From contig CAINDT010000021.1 in assembly GCA_903847495.1 (NCBI GenBank), forward strand, positions 1 to 5,264: a stretch of DNA of 5,264 bases. Direction: 5' to 3'. How positions within the stretch are numbered: position 1 is the stretch's first letter; each line of letters opens with the position of its first letter. A program made the translations under genes and the position numbers. Below are positions 1 to 5,264 of the stretch, piece by piece. Origin of the DNA: an uncultured Actinomycetes bacterium. GTDB lineage: Bacteria; Actinomycetota; Thermoleophilia; Gaiellales; F1-60-MAGs149. Under the pieces are notes generated by a model. It saw only the letters and a list, made by a program, of their open reading frames with translations. It was not told the origin of the DNA and ran no database searches.

Positions 1-1286
1 GCGCGGCACTGATCACCATCGCGCGCCTCGACCATGACGCGCACGAGCGGCTCTGTGCCGGAGGCACGAACGACGATGCGTCCGTCGGCGCCGAGCTGGG
101 CCTCCGCCGCGGCGATCGCGTCCCACAGGGGCGCACAGTCCCCTAGCCTCTCGCGGCGCGCCTGTACGGAGATGAGGTTCTGCGGGAACTTCTCGACGGC
201 GGCTGCCGCCTCTGTCAGCGTCTGCCCGGAGCGTGCCAGCGCTGCCAGCACGAGCATCGCCGTGAGTGGCCCATCGCCGGTCGTCTGGTGGTCGAGGGCG
301 ATCACGTGACCGGACTGCTCGCCGCCGAGGACCGAGCCGTCGCGGCGCATTGCCTCGAGGACGTACCGGTCCCCCACGTCGGTGATCTCCAGCTCGCACC
401 CGAGGGCGCGCAGCGCATGGTGAGCACCGAGGTTGGCCATGCTCGTCACCACGACGCGGCGTCCCGGCAACGCATCGCGCGCGATGGCGTCCGCTGCCAG
501 CAGCGTGAGGATGTGGTCCCCGTCGATCGGATCTCCGGCCGCATCGACGAACAGCACGCGATCCGCGTCGCCGTCGAACGCCACGCCGAGGTCGGCACTC
601 TGCTCGCGCACGGCCGCGGCGACGTGGCCGAGGTGCGTGGAGCCGCAGTCGACATTGATGTTGCAGCCATCTGGCTCGCAGGCGACGAGCGTCGTCTCGG
701 AGCCGAGCAGCTCGAACAGGCGCGGTGCGACGGTCGTCGCGGCGCCGTGCGCGCAGTCGACCACGATCCGCATACCCTCGAGAGAGACGCCGGCCAGCGA
801 GGCGACCCACTCCGCGTACGCCTCCGCGGCGCCGGTGGCGTGGTCGGTCGTGCCTACGCCAGCACCGGTCGGCAGGACGGCGTCAGACTCGAGCAGCGCC
901 TCGATCGCCTCTTCCTCGGCATCGAGCAACTTGTAGCCGTCGGCCCCGAACAGCTTGATGCCGTTGTCCGGATACGGATTGTGGCTGGCGCTGATCACGA
1001 TGCCGGCGGCCGCACCACGCTGGAGTACGGCCCAGGCAACGGCCGGTGTCGGCAGCACGCCGAGGCGAATCGCGTGCCCGCCCGCCGAGGCGATACCCGA
1101 GGCTAGAGCGTCCTCGAGCATCGTGCCCGACCGACGCGTGTCGCGACCGATCAAGATCACCGGTGCAGGGTGCGTCGCGCTCAGGCGCAGCGCGGCAGCG
1201 CGGCCCACGCGCAACGCGAGCTCGGGCGAGAGACGCTCGTTGGCGACACCGCGAATGCCATCGGTGCCGAACCAGGCACGGGCCAT
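1..1286 (-). CDS. glmM: Phosphoglucosamine mutase GlmM, C-terminus cut by the window edge
   Basis: Converts glucosamine-6-phosphate to glucosamine-1-phosphate in the cytoplasm, the step before GlmU makes UDP-GlcNAc for peptidoglycan. 428 codons are present; the frame is open to the left edge, and against the usual ~445 residues only about the last 15-20 are missing. The N-terminus begins MARAWFGTDGIRG, typical of the family. The active-site phosphoserine is Ser101 in SASHNP. The Mg-binding loop DGDADR has Asp238, Asp240 and Asp242. The sugar-binding loop GEQSGH starts at Gly322, and the phosphate-binding loop RASGTEP lies at about 407-413. All key residues are intact. The ATG at 1284-1286 is supported by AGGGAG six nt upstream, which overlaps the rpsI stop codon, so translation may be coupled to rpsI. 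It is the last visible gene of the rplM-rpsI-glmM operon. PgmB or ManB paralogues are unlikely given the start, length and motifs. Confidence 0.97.
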   Translation of the reverse strand, partial: MARAWFGTDGIRGVANERLSPELALRVGRAAALRLSATHPAPVILIGRDTRRSGTMLEDALASGIASAGGHAIRLGVLPTPAVAWAVLQRGAAAGIVISASHNPYPDNGIKLFGADGYKLLDAEEEAIEALLESDAVLPTGAGVGTTDHATGAAEAYAEWVASLAGVSLEGMRIVVDCAHGAATTVAPRLFELLGSETTLVACEPDGCNINVDCGSTHLGHVAAAVREQSADLGVAFDGDADRVLFVDAAGDPIDGDHILTLLAADAIARDALPGRRVVVTSMANLGAHHALRALGCELEITDVGDRYVLEAMRRDGSVLGGEQSGHVIALDHQTTGDGPLTAMLVLAALARSGQTLTEAAAAVEKFPQNLISVQARRERLGDCAPLWDAIAAAEAQLGADGRIVVRASGTEPLVRVMVEARDGDQCR

Positions 1287-1292
1287 CTGGGG

Positions 1293-1298
1293 CTCCCT
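1293..1298 (-). promoter_or_regulatory. Ribosome binding site of glmM, overlapping the rpsI stop
   Basis: Minus strand reads TAGGGAGCCCCAGATG. AGGGAG lies six nt before the ATG and shares its first two bases with the TAG stop of rpsI. A ribosome ending on rpsI would cover the site, which favours reinitiation or coupling. It also fixes the glmM start. Confidence 0.75.
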
Positions 1299-1692
1299 AG
1301 CGCTTCGAGAACTGCGGGCGCTTGCGGGCCTTCTTGAGGCCGGCCTTCTTGCGCTCGACAGCACGGGCGTCACGGGCGAGGAAGCCCGCGCGCTTGAGAT
1401 CGCCGCGGAGGTTCGGATCGGCCTCGACGAGGGCACGGGCGATGCCGTGGCGCGAGGCACCGGCCTGGCCGCTGATGCCGCCGCCATGCAGGCGGAGCGT
1501 GACGTCGAAGCGATCGGCGAGACCGACCTCGACGAGCGGGCTGAGCGCCATGGCGCGCAGCGGGGCGCGATCGAAGTACTGCTCGGCCGGGCGGCCGTTG
1601 CAGGTGACCGTGCCGGTGCCGGGAGTCAGGGTGACACGCGCGACCGAGGTCTTGCGCTTGCCGGTTGCCCGATAGATGGCCTTGTCGCTCAT
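1297..1692 (-). CDS. rpsI: 30S ribosomal protein S9 (uS9)
   Basis: Small-subunit ribosomal protein of the 30S head, whose C-terminal tail reaches the P-site tRNA. The 131-residue length is normal for the family. Family landmarks are visible: the N-terminal ATGKRKTSVARV (residues 9-20), the glycine-rich core GGGISGQAGASRHGIARAL (70-88), and the basic tail ERKKAGLKKARKRPQFSKR with the conserved final Lys-Arg. The start ATG follows GAGGGA by five nt. It lies 17 nt downstream of the rplM stop and 10 nt upstream of the glmM start, so it is clearly the middle gene of an operon. No truncation or substitution stands out. Confidence 0.99.
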   Translation of the reverse strand: MSDKAIYRATGKRKTSVARVTLTPGTGTVTCNGRPAEQYFDRAPLRAMALSPLVEVGLADRFDVTLRLHGGGISGQAGASRHGIARALVEADPNLRGDLKRAGFLARDARAVERKKAGLKKARKRPQFSKR

Positions 1693-1697
1693 CGTCT

Positions 1698-1703
1698 TCC
1701 CTC
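1698..1703 (-). promoter_or_regulatory. Ribosome binding site of rpsI
   Basis: The 17-nt gap after the rplM stop reads GGCGAAGAGGGAAGACG on the minus strand. GAGGGA sits five nt before the rpsI ATG and is a strong Shine-Dalgarno match. This contrasts with rplM, which has no such site. Confidence 0.75.
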
Positions 1704-1709
1704 TTCGCC

Positions 1710-2141
1710 TTACGGCAGCGGCTGCGGCTGCTGGGCCGCGTGCGGATGGTCGGAGCCGGCGTAGATCTTCAGCATGTTCAGCTGAGCAGCGCCGAGCTTG
1801 TTCTTCGGAAGCATGCCCTTGACGGCATGGCGGATCACCTCGGTCGGATTGCGATCGAGCTGCTCCTGCAGGGTGCGCTCGCGCAGACCGCCCGGATACC
1901 CGGAATGGCGGTAGTACTTCTTCTGCTCGAGCTTGTTGCCGGTGATTCGCACGCGCTCGCAGTTGATCACGACGACGAAGTCGCCGGTGTTCACGTGCGG
2001 CGTGAAGTTCGTCTTGCCCTTACCACGCAGCGCGTCGGCGATGCGGGTGGCGAGGCGGCCGAGCACCTCGCCGTCGGCGTCGATGATGTACCAGCCGTGT
2101 TCGACGTCGGCGGGCTTTGCGGAGAGAGTCTTCTGAGGCAT
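1710..2141 (-). CDS. rplM: 50S ribosomal protein L13 (uL13)
   Basis: Large-subunit ribosomal protein, an early-assembly component that binds 23S rRNA. At 143 residues it matches the usual ~142-147. Recognisable blocks are HGWYIIDADGEVLGRLAT (15-32), LRGKGKTNFTPHVNTGDFVVVIN (38-60), ITGNK (66-70), KKYYRHSGYPGG (74-85), AVKGMLPKNKLG (106-117) and the near C-terminal LKIYAGSDHPHAAQQPQ (124-140). It is the first gene of the rplM-rpsI-glmM operon and diverges from the small membrane protein gene. No clear Shine-Dalgarno sequence precedes the ATG: the bases before it read CGCGCCAACGACT. A candidate -10 hexamer on this strand implies a leader of about 30 nt. Confidence 0.99.
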   Translation of the reverse strand: MPQKTLSAKPADVEHGWYIIDADGEVLGRLATRIADALRGKGKTNFTPHVNTGDFVVVINCERVRITGNKLEQKKYYRHSGYPGGLRERTLQEQLDRNPTEVIRHAVKGMLPKNKLGAAQLNMLKIYAGSDHPHAAQQPQPLP

Positions 2142-2177
2142 AGTCGTTGGCGCGGGTTGAACACCGCACGGGGCGGA

Positions 2178-2187
2178 ACCGTACCAT
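2178..2187. promoter_or_regulatory. Candidate divergent promoter core with overlapping -10 hexamers (rplM / small membrane protein)
   Basis: On the plus strand TACCAT (2182-2187) ends seven nt before ATG 2195. On the minus strand TACGGT (2183 down to 2178) faces rplM. Both fit TANNNT and share the TA at 2182-2183. TTGAAC at 2157-2162 is a possible -35 for the plus direction, with a long 19-bp spacer; I see no good -35 for rplM. Such short hexamers are frequent by chance, so this rests on position and on the same layout at 3848-3857. Confidence 0.4.
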
Positions 2188-2194
2188 GAGGCTC

Positions 2195-2527
2195 ATGCAC
2201 GGCGATGCACCTACCTCCCGAACCGTCGCAGATCGTCTGACGGAGCGGGTTTCCGCGCTCGATCACGGTACCAATGCCGTGCATGACGCGCTGAACCGCG
2301 CGGTTCCCAGCCTGTGGTGGCCGCTGGCCGTGCCGTCAGCCGCGAACCGGCTCACCGCGCGCGAGCACGCGCTGTATGCGGTCCACGCCGGCATCGGCAT
2401 CACCGCCGCCTGCCTGGTCGGTTCGCGGCGCGGCCGCATCGTCGCCGTGGGCGGTGCCGCAGCGCTCGCCTCGTGGGCGCTGTTCACCGGTGCTTGGGAC
2501 CGGCGGGCGGATCAGATCGACAGCTGA
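2195..2527 (+). CDS. Small hypothetical membrane protein, two predicted hydrophobic segments
   Basis: I do not recognise this 110-residue protein. The N-terminal half is soluble-looking and possibly helical (about 10-35), followed by a WWP motif (41-43). Two hydrophobic segments follow, about residues 59-77 and 82-101, joined by a short basic turn (SRRGR), then a charged tail ending ADQIDS. This suggests a helical-hairpin inner-membrane protein. The frame also has ATG at 2186 and TTG at 2147. I prefer ATG 2195 because TACCAT seven nt upstream would make a leaderless message, and ATG 2186 would lie inside that hexamer; no good Shine-Dalgarno supports either earlier start. It diverges from rplM and overlaps the exonuclease gene tail to tail by 16 bp. 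Codon-position GC looks typical of a real gene. Its role is unknown. Confidence 0.7.
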   Translation: MHGDAPTSRTVADRLTERVSALDHGTNAVHDALNRAVPSLWWPLAVPSAANRLTAREHALYAVHAGIGITAACLVGSRRGRIVAVGGAAALASWALFTGAWDRRADQIDS

Positions 2528-3837
2528 GCGCGCCGCGACTTGTAGGCGGCGGCGACGGCGTGGCGTGACGCGGCGCTGAGCACCATGCGCCGCATGAAGC
2601 CGCCAGCGGCCTCGAGATCGGCTGCCGAGCCAGCACTCGCGATCATCGCCAGCGCCTCCTCGCGTTCGTCGCCGTGACGATCGGCCGCGTACTGCGTCGA
2701 GATGGCGGCGCGCCGTCCCCCGGCCTGCGATGCCAGCCGTGCCTGCTCGGCGCATCCCAGCTCCTCGCCGAGTTCCTCGAGCAGGTCGGCCAGCGGCAGC
2801 AGGATCGCCGCGTCCTCACCGGCGTAGGCCAGTTGCCCCTCTGACAGCTCCTCCTGCGACCAGTCCGACGTCTGAAACGTCTTGTCGAGTTCGGCGTGGA
2901 GGAAGCGGTCGGCCAGCGTCACGAGCTTGGCGTCCTCCACCCCATGTGCGAAGCCGGCGGCGTTGAGGTGTCCCGCGATCACCGTCCACCAGGCGCACGT
3001 GTCGAGAATGTCGGTCAGTTCGATATCCCAGCGGTACTTGACCCAGCTCTGCTCGAACTTGGCGTTGTGCGCGAGCACACGGCGGCCGTCACCGAGCAGG
3101 CGCAGCAGGGGTGCGGGATCAACGGCCCAGCAATCGAGCACGAGCGAAATCGCGCCGCCGTCGGGACCCGGCGCAGCGATCTGCACGAGGCGCACCGTGC
3201 CGTTCCACGGCTCGAACGCCGCGCGATCCTCGCGCTGCTCCGGCGGGAGCCGCGTGCAGGCCGTCTCGATGTCGAAGCCGAGCACCGGCTGGTCCTGCAG
3301 GAGTTCGACGGCCTGCTGCACCTCCTCGGGCGTGCGGAGCACCTTGATCATGGTGACCGGCGCTTCGGGCGGTCGCGGCGGCAGCAGATCCTCGCGCACC
3401 ATCGGCGGGTTCGGCCCCGCGGCCTCGGGCAGTTCGATGTCGGGTGCGACCTCGAGGATCTTGCGCACCTCGAGCTCGCCGAACGGCGAGGTCTCGAGCC
3501 TGCAGCGCACCGCGACGTCCGCCAGACGCGCGGGGAGGTGATCATCGGGGGTCGTCGCGAGTGCACCGAGGGCGCGTTCGCGGTCGGCCGCGTTGCGTGG
3601 CGGCCAGATCAGCAGTCCGGCGTGATGGCCGCGCAGCGGGCCCTCGCAGACGCGAAAGGTGACGACGTCCAGCGGGGCACCCGACTGGGTCTCGGCGTGG
3701 CGGACATACCCGCCGTCCGCCTGCGGCACGGCGCGGCAGATGACGTCCTCGCGCTCCACGGCGGCTTCGCGGTCGAACCACCTCGGATCGGAGAACGCGC
3801 TCACGCCACGAAGGAAACCAGCACGGGCGGATGGCAC
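2512..3837 (-). CDS. DEDDy-type 3'-5' exonuclease, RNase D-like, with unassigned N-terminal region
   Basis: 441 residues. Residues ~165-360 form a DEDDy 3'-5' exonuclease domain, the fold of RNase D and the DNA polymerase I proofreading domain, which uses two metal ions to remove 3' nucleotides. ExoI is FDIET (Asp189, Glu191), ExoII HNAKFEQSW (257-265) and ExoIII YAGED (Tyr338, Asp342). The stretch LADRFLHAELDKTFQTSDWS (308-327) resembles RNase D. ExoII has Glu262 where Asp is usual. Residues 1-160 match no domain I recognise; a Pro-rich linker (about 142-161) separates them. The C-terminal ~80 residues are Ala-rich and helical, with no evident HRDC domain. The start is GTG 3835-3837; GTG 3802-3804 (residue 12) is possible, and neither has a Shine-Dalgarno. 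Substrate (RNA or DNA) cannot be decided. A polA polymerase domain is absent. Confidence 0.85.
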   Translation of the reverse strand: MPSARAGFLRGVSAFSDPRWFDREAAVEREDVICRAVPQADGGYVRHAETQSGAPLDVVTFRVCEGPLRGHHAGLLIWPPRNAADRERALGALATTPDDHLPARLADVAVRCRLETSPFGELEVRKILEVAPDIELPEAAGPNPPMVREDLLPPRPPEAPVTMIKVLRTPEEVQQAVELLQDQPVLGFDIETACTRLPPEQREDRAAFEPWNGTVRLVQIAAPGPDGGAISLVLDCWAVDPAPLLRLLGDGRRVLAHNAKFEQSWVKYRWDIELTDILDTCAWWTVIAGHLNAAGFAHGVEDAKLVTLADRFLHAELDKTFQTSDWSQEELSEGQLAYAGEDAAILLPLADLLEELGEELGCAEQARLASQAGGRRAAISTQYAADRHGDEREEALAMIASAGSAADLEAAGGFMRRMVLSAASRHAVAAAYKSRRAQLSI

Positions 3838-3845
3838 GCCCGTGC

Positions 3846-3862
3846 GCCGGATAGGATCCGGC
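3846..3862. promoter_or_regulatory. Inverted repeat and candidate overlapping divergent promoter (exonuclease / HIT)
   Basis: The 26-bp space between the two start codons contains a perfect 7-bp inverted repeat, GCCGGAT-AGG-ATCCGGC. Embedded in it, the plus strand has TAGGAT (3852-3857), ending six nt before the HIT ATG, a good -10 for a leaderless message. The minus strand has TATCCG (3853 down to 3848), ending ten nt before GTG 3837, a weaker match. The two hexamers share TA at 3852-3853. I see no -35 element for either direction. The repeat could be an operator or may simply reflect promoter symmetry. Confidence 0.45.
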
Positions 3863-3863
3863 C

Positions 3864-4274
3864 ATGACCGACTGCCTGTTCTGCAAGATCGTTGCCGGAG
3901 AGATTCCCGCCATCCGCATTACCGAGACGGATCGGGCGATCGCCTTCATGGACATCTTCCCCGCCGCGCCCGGCCACGCGCTGGTGATTCCACGCGAACA
4001 CCATGACGACGCGCTGGGTGCCTCGGATGAGGATCTCGCGGCGTGCATGCAGTTGGCCTCGCGTGTCGGGCAGGCCGCCGTCTCGCACCTTGGTGCGACC
4101 GGGGTGACGTTCCAGTCACTTGCGCGCCCCGATGCGGGTCAGACGGTCTTCCATCTGCACATCCACGTGATCCCGCGCGTCGCCGGGGACGGCTTCGCCG
4201 TTCCGTGGCCGCACGCGGAGGGCGACCTCGCCGAGATCGAAGGGCACGCCGCCCGCCTGCGCAGCGCGCTCTAG
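3864..4274 (+). CDS. HIT-family protein (HINT-like nucleoside phosphoramidase/hydrolase)
   Basis: Cytoplasmic histidine-triad protein of 136 residues, normal for the HINT branch, whose members hydrolyse nucleoside phosphoramidates or related adenylated compounds. The N-terminus MTDCLFCKIVAGEIP carries Cys4 and Cys7, and with His46 could form the zinc site seen in many bacterial members. GHALVIPREH (37-46) is a conserved strand. The triad is HLHIHVIPR, with His97, His99 and the nucleophile position His101, preceded by AGQTVF. The segment before it reads SLARPD (85-90), where many family members have Asn-x-Gly. ATG 3864 is chosen because CLFCKI begins at residue 4 and a -10-like TAGGAT ends six nt upstream. 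It is divergent from the exonuclease gene and convergent with the deacetylase gene 3 bp away. The physiological substrate is not predictable. Confidence 0.93.
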   Translation: MTDCLFCKIVAGEIPAIRITETDRAIAFMDIFPAAPGHALVIPREHHDDALGASDEDLAACMQLASRVGQAAVSHLGATGVTFQSLARPDAGQTVFHLHIHVIPRVAGDGFAVPWPHAEGDLAEIEGHAARLRSAL

Positions 4275-4277
4275 CGG

Positions 4278-5237
4278 CTAGTTCGACGCCGTGGCGTAGT
4301 CGCTCAGCTTGTAGTCGCCGGGACGCGCGATCGACGGCGGACCGAGGCGCAGGAGCTCGGGCACTGTCACCGAGCGGAGGCCACGAGCCTTCAGGCCGTC
4401 GAGGATCATCGGCAGCGCGTTGACCGTCATCTGACGGTTCATCGACCCGTCGTGCAGCAGGATGATCGCACCGGGCTTGAGCGCCGGCGAGTTGAGCACG
4501 TTCGCGGCGATCGTCGAGGGATCCTGCAGTGCCCAGTCGTCGCTGTCGATCGTCCACAGCACCGGCAGCATCCCCTGCGCGCGGGAATACTCGTTGGTCT
4601 TGCCGGTGAAGTCGCCGAAGGGCGGGCGCATCAACGTCGGCGGGCGACCGGCGGCCTCGGTGATCAGTTGCTTCGTCCCCACCAGTTCGGACTTCAGGCC
4701 CGCGGCGTCGAGGCTGGGCAGGCTCGCGTGCGTCATGGAGTGATCCGCGACGACGTGCCCGTCGGCGACCATCGCCTCGATAGCGCCGGGGTTGTCGGCG
4801 ATGTTCTGGCCGATCACGAAGAACGTGGCCTTGGCGTTGTACCGCTTGAGCACCGCGAGCACATCCCAGGTGTCCTTCCCCGGCCCGTCGTCGAAGGTCA
4901 GCGCCACGAGGTTGCCCGTGGCGGACGTCCCTGCGTTGACCCCATCGGTGGATGGCACCGAGCTCGCGTACTGGCCGATCGCCCACGCGCGCTGCTCGAT
5001 CGCATTGGCCGCCTCTGCACCCTCAACCGCGTTGGCAGCGGCCTTCTTCGCGGCGATGTCGACCGCGCTGTCGGTCGACACGGGCGCTGAGGCGGAGCCG
5101 GAGTCGTCGGGGCGCAGCACGTAGGCGAAGGCGCCGAAGACGAAGAGCCCCACGATGACGATGATCAGGCCGCGCCGGCGGCGCCGCACAGCGGCGTCGC
5201 GCGCCGCCGACCGCGCCGGTGTCCGCTTCGCTGTCAC
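4278..5237 (-). CDS. Membrane-anchored polysaccharide deacetylase (NodB/CE4 family)
   Basis: 319 residues. CE4 enzymes remove N- or O-acetyl groups from peptidoglycan, chitin-like or other glycans using a metal ion. A basic start (RRRRR, 18-22) and hydrophobic segment 23-40 form a signal anchor, placing the rest outside the membrane. Residues ~42-108 are an Ala/Ser-rich linker with a likely helix (58-90). The NodB domain covers ~109-295: TFDDGP (114-119; Asp116 base, Asp117 metal), HSMTH (166-170; His166 and His170 metal), RPPFGD (204-209), DSDDW (231-235) and LLHDG (260-264). All five catalytic motifs are intact, so it should be active. The start is GTG; TATCCT ends six nt upstream and no Shine-Dalgarno exists, so the message is probably leaderless. 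A stand-alone gene, convergent with the HIT gene. Peptidoglycan GlcNAc deacetylase is one possibility, but the substrate is not fixed by sequence. Confidence 0.93.
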   Translation of the reverse strand: MTAKRTPARSAARDAAVRRRRRGLIIVIVGLFVFGAFAYVLRPDDSGSASAPVSTDSAVDIAAKKAAANAVEGAEAANAIEQRAWAIGQYASSVPSTDGVNAGTSATGNLVALTFDDGPGKDTWDVLAVLKRYNAKATFFVIGQNIADNPGAIEAMVADGHVVADHSMTHASLPSLDAAGLKSELVGTKQLITEAAGRPPTLMRPPFGDFTGKTNEYSRAQGMLPVLWTIDSDDWALQDPSTIAANVLNSPALKPGAIILLHDGSMNRQMTVNALPMILDGLKARGLRSVTVPELLRLGPPSIARPGDYKLSDYATASN

Positions 5238-5243
5238 GGACGC

Positions 5244-5249
5244 AGGATA
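5244..5249 (-). promoter_or_regulatory. Candidate -10 element of the deacetylase gene, leaderless arrangement
   Basis: The minus strand reads TATCCTGCGTCCGTG. TATCCT fits TANNNT and ends six nt before the GTG start, the same spacing as TAGGAT before the HIT gene. A transcript would then begin at or next to the start codon. Any -35 would lie at or past the right edge. Confidence 0.45.
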
Positions 5250-5264
5250 CCCCTACGGCCTGCC

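Noticed and set aside
288..1106. Long open frame on the plus strand, 272 codons, opposite glmM
   Set aside because: It is antisense to a fully motif-supported GlmM. The protein shows no family features and arises from the GC-rich third-position pattern of the opposite strand.
955..1764. Plus-strand open frame of 269 codons spanning glmM, rpsI and rplM
   Set aside because: It crosses two ribosomal protein genes on the other strand; shadow of real coding sequence, with no recognisable domain.
2195..2210. Direct repeat ATGCAC at 2195-2200 and 2205-2210, spaced 10 bp
   Set aside because: Only 6 bp long and inside the first codons of a gene; too short to call an operator on its own.
2896..3867. 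Plus-strand open frame of 323 codons opposite the exonuclease gene
   Set aside because: Antisense shadow: the minus strand frame has intact ExoI, ExoII and ExoIII motifs, and this frame has none and is His/Arg-rich.
4270..4281. CTAGCGGCTAG at the HIT/deacetylase junction as a possible terminator
   Set aside because: It is produced by the two facing TAG stop codons, with 4-bp self-complementary ends and no T-run; no stable hairpin.
3946..4986. Minus-strand open frame of 346 codons crossing the HIT and deacetylase genes
   Set aside because: It runs out of frame through the deacetylase and antisense through the HIT gene; the product is extremely Arg-rich low-complexity sequence.
1..5264. Defence, secretion, biosynthetic or mobile-element system
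   Set aside because: All seven genes are housekeeping or stand-alone; no transposase, integrase, toxin pair, array or CRISPR repeat is visible on either strand.

Overview
The window is high-GC bacterial chromosome, about two-thirds G+C by eye, with almost no non-coding DNA. It carries seven genes. The order rplM-rpsI-glmM, the GTG starts, the strong GC bias and several apparently leaderless promoters (a TANNNT hexamer 6-7 nt before the start codon) suggest an actinobacterium (Actinomycetota). The sequence does not fix the genus. I see no mobile element, tRNA, rRNA, CRISPR array or plasmid or phage hallmark.

Layout. Positions 1-2141, minus strand: a compact operon read right to left, encoding ribosomal proteins uL13 (rplM) and uS9 (rpsI), then phosphoglucosamine mutase (glmM), whose last codons lie beyond the left edge. 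Positions 2195-2527, plus strand: a small unrecognised membrane protein, transcribed away from rplM and overlapping the next gene tail to tail by 16 bp. Positions 2512-3837, minus strand: a DEDDy 3'-5' exonuclease of RNase D type with an unassigned N-terminal region of about 160 residues. Positions 3864-4274, plus strand: a HIT-family nucleotide-binding protein, divergent from the exonuclease across 26 bp and separated by 3 bp from the convergent next gene. Positions 4278-5237, minus strand: a membrane-anchored NodB-type polysaccharide deacetylase.

How the genes relate. The rplM-rpsI-glmM unit links ribosome synthesis to supply of the amino-sugar precursor for peptidoglycan. The deacetylase probably acts on an N-acetylated glycan outside the membrane, so it shares the envelope theme with glmM but is a separate transcription unit. 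The exonuclease and the HIT protein share one small divergent promoter region. Nothing further ties them into a pathway.

The most interesting material is regulatory. In both divergent pairs the candidate -10 hexamers of the two strands lie back to back and share one TA dinucleotide, and three of the genes look leaderless. Among the proteins, the exonuclease stands out for its unassigned N-terminal region and for a Glu at the usual ExoII Asp. I found no convincing new multi-gene system; this is mostly an ordinary housekeeping region.
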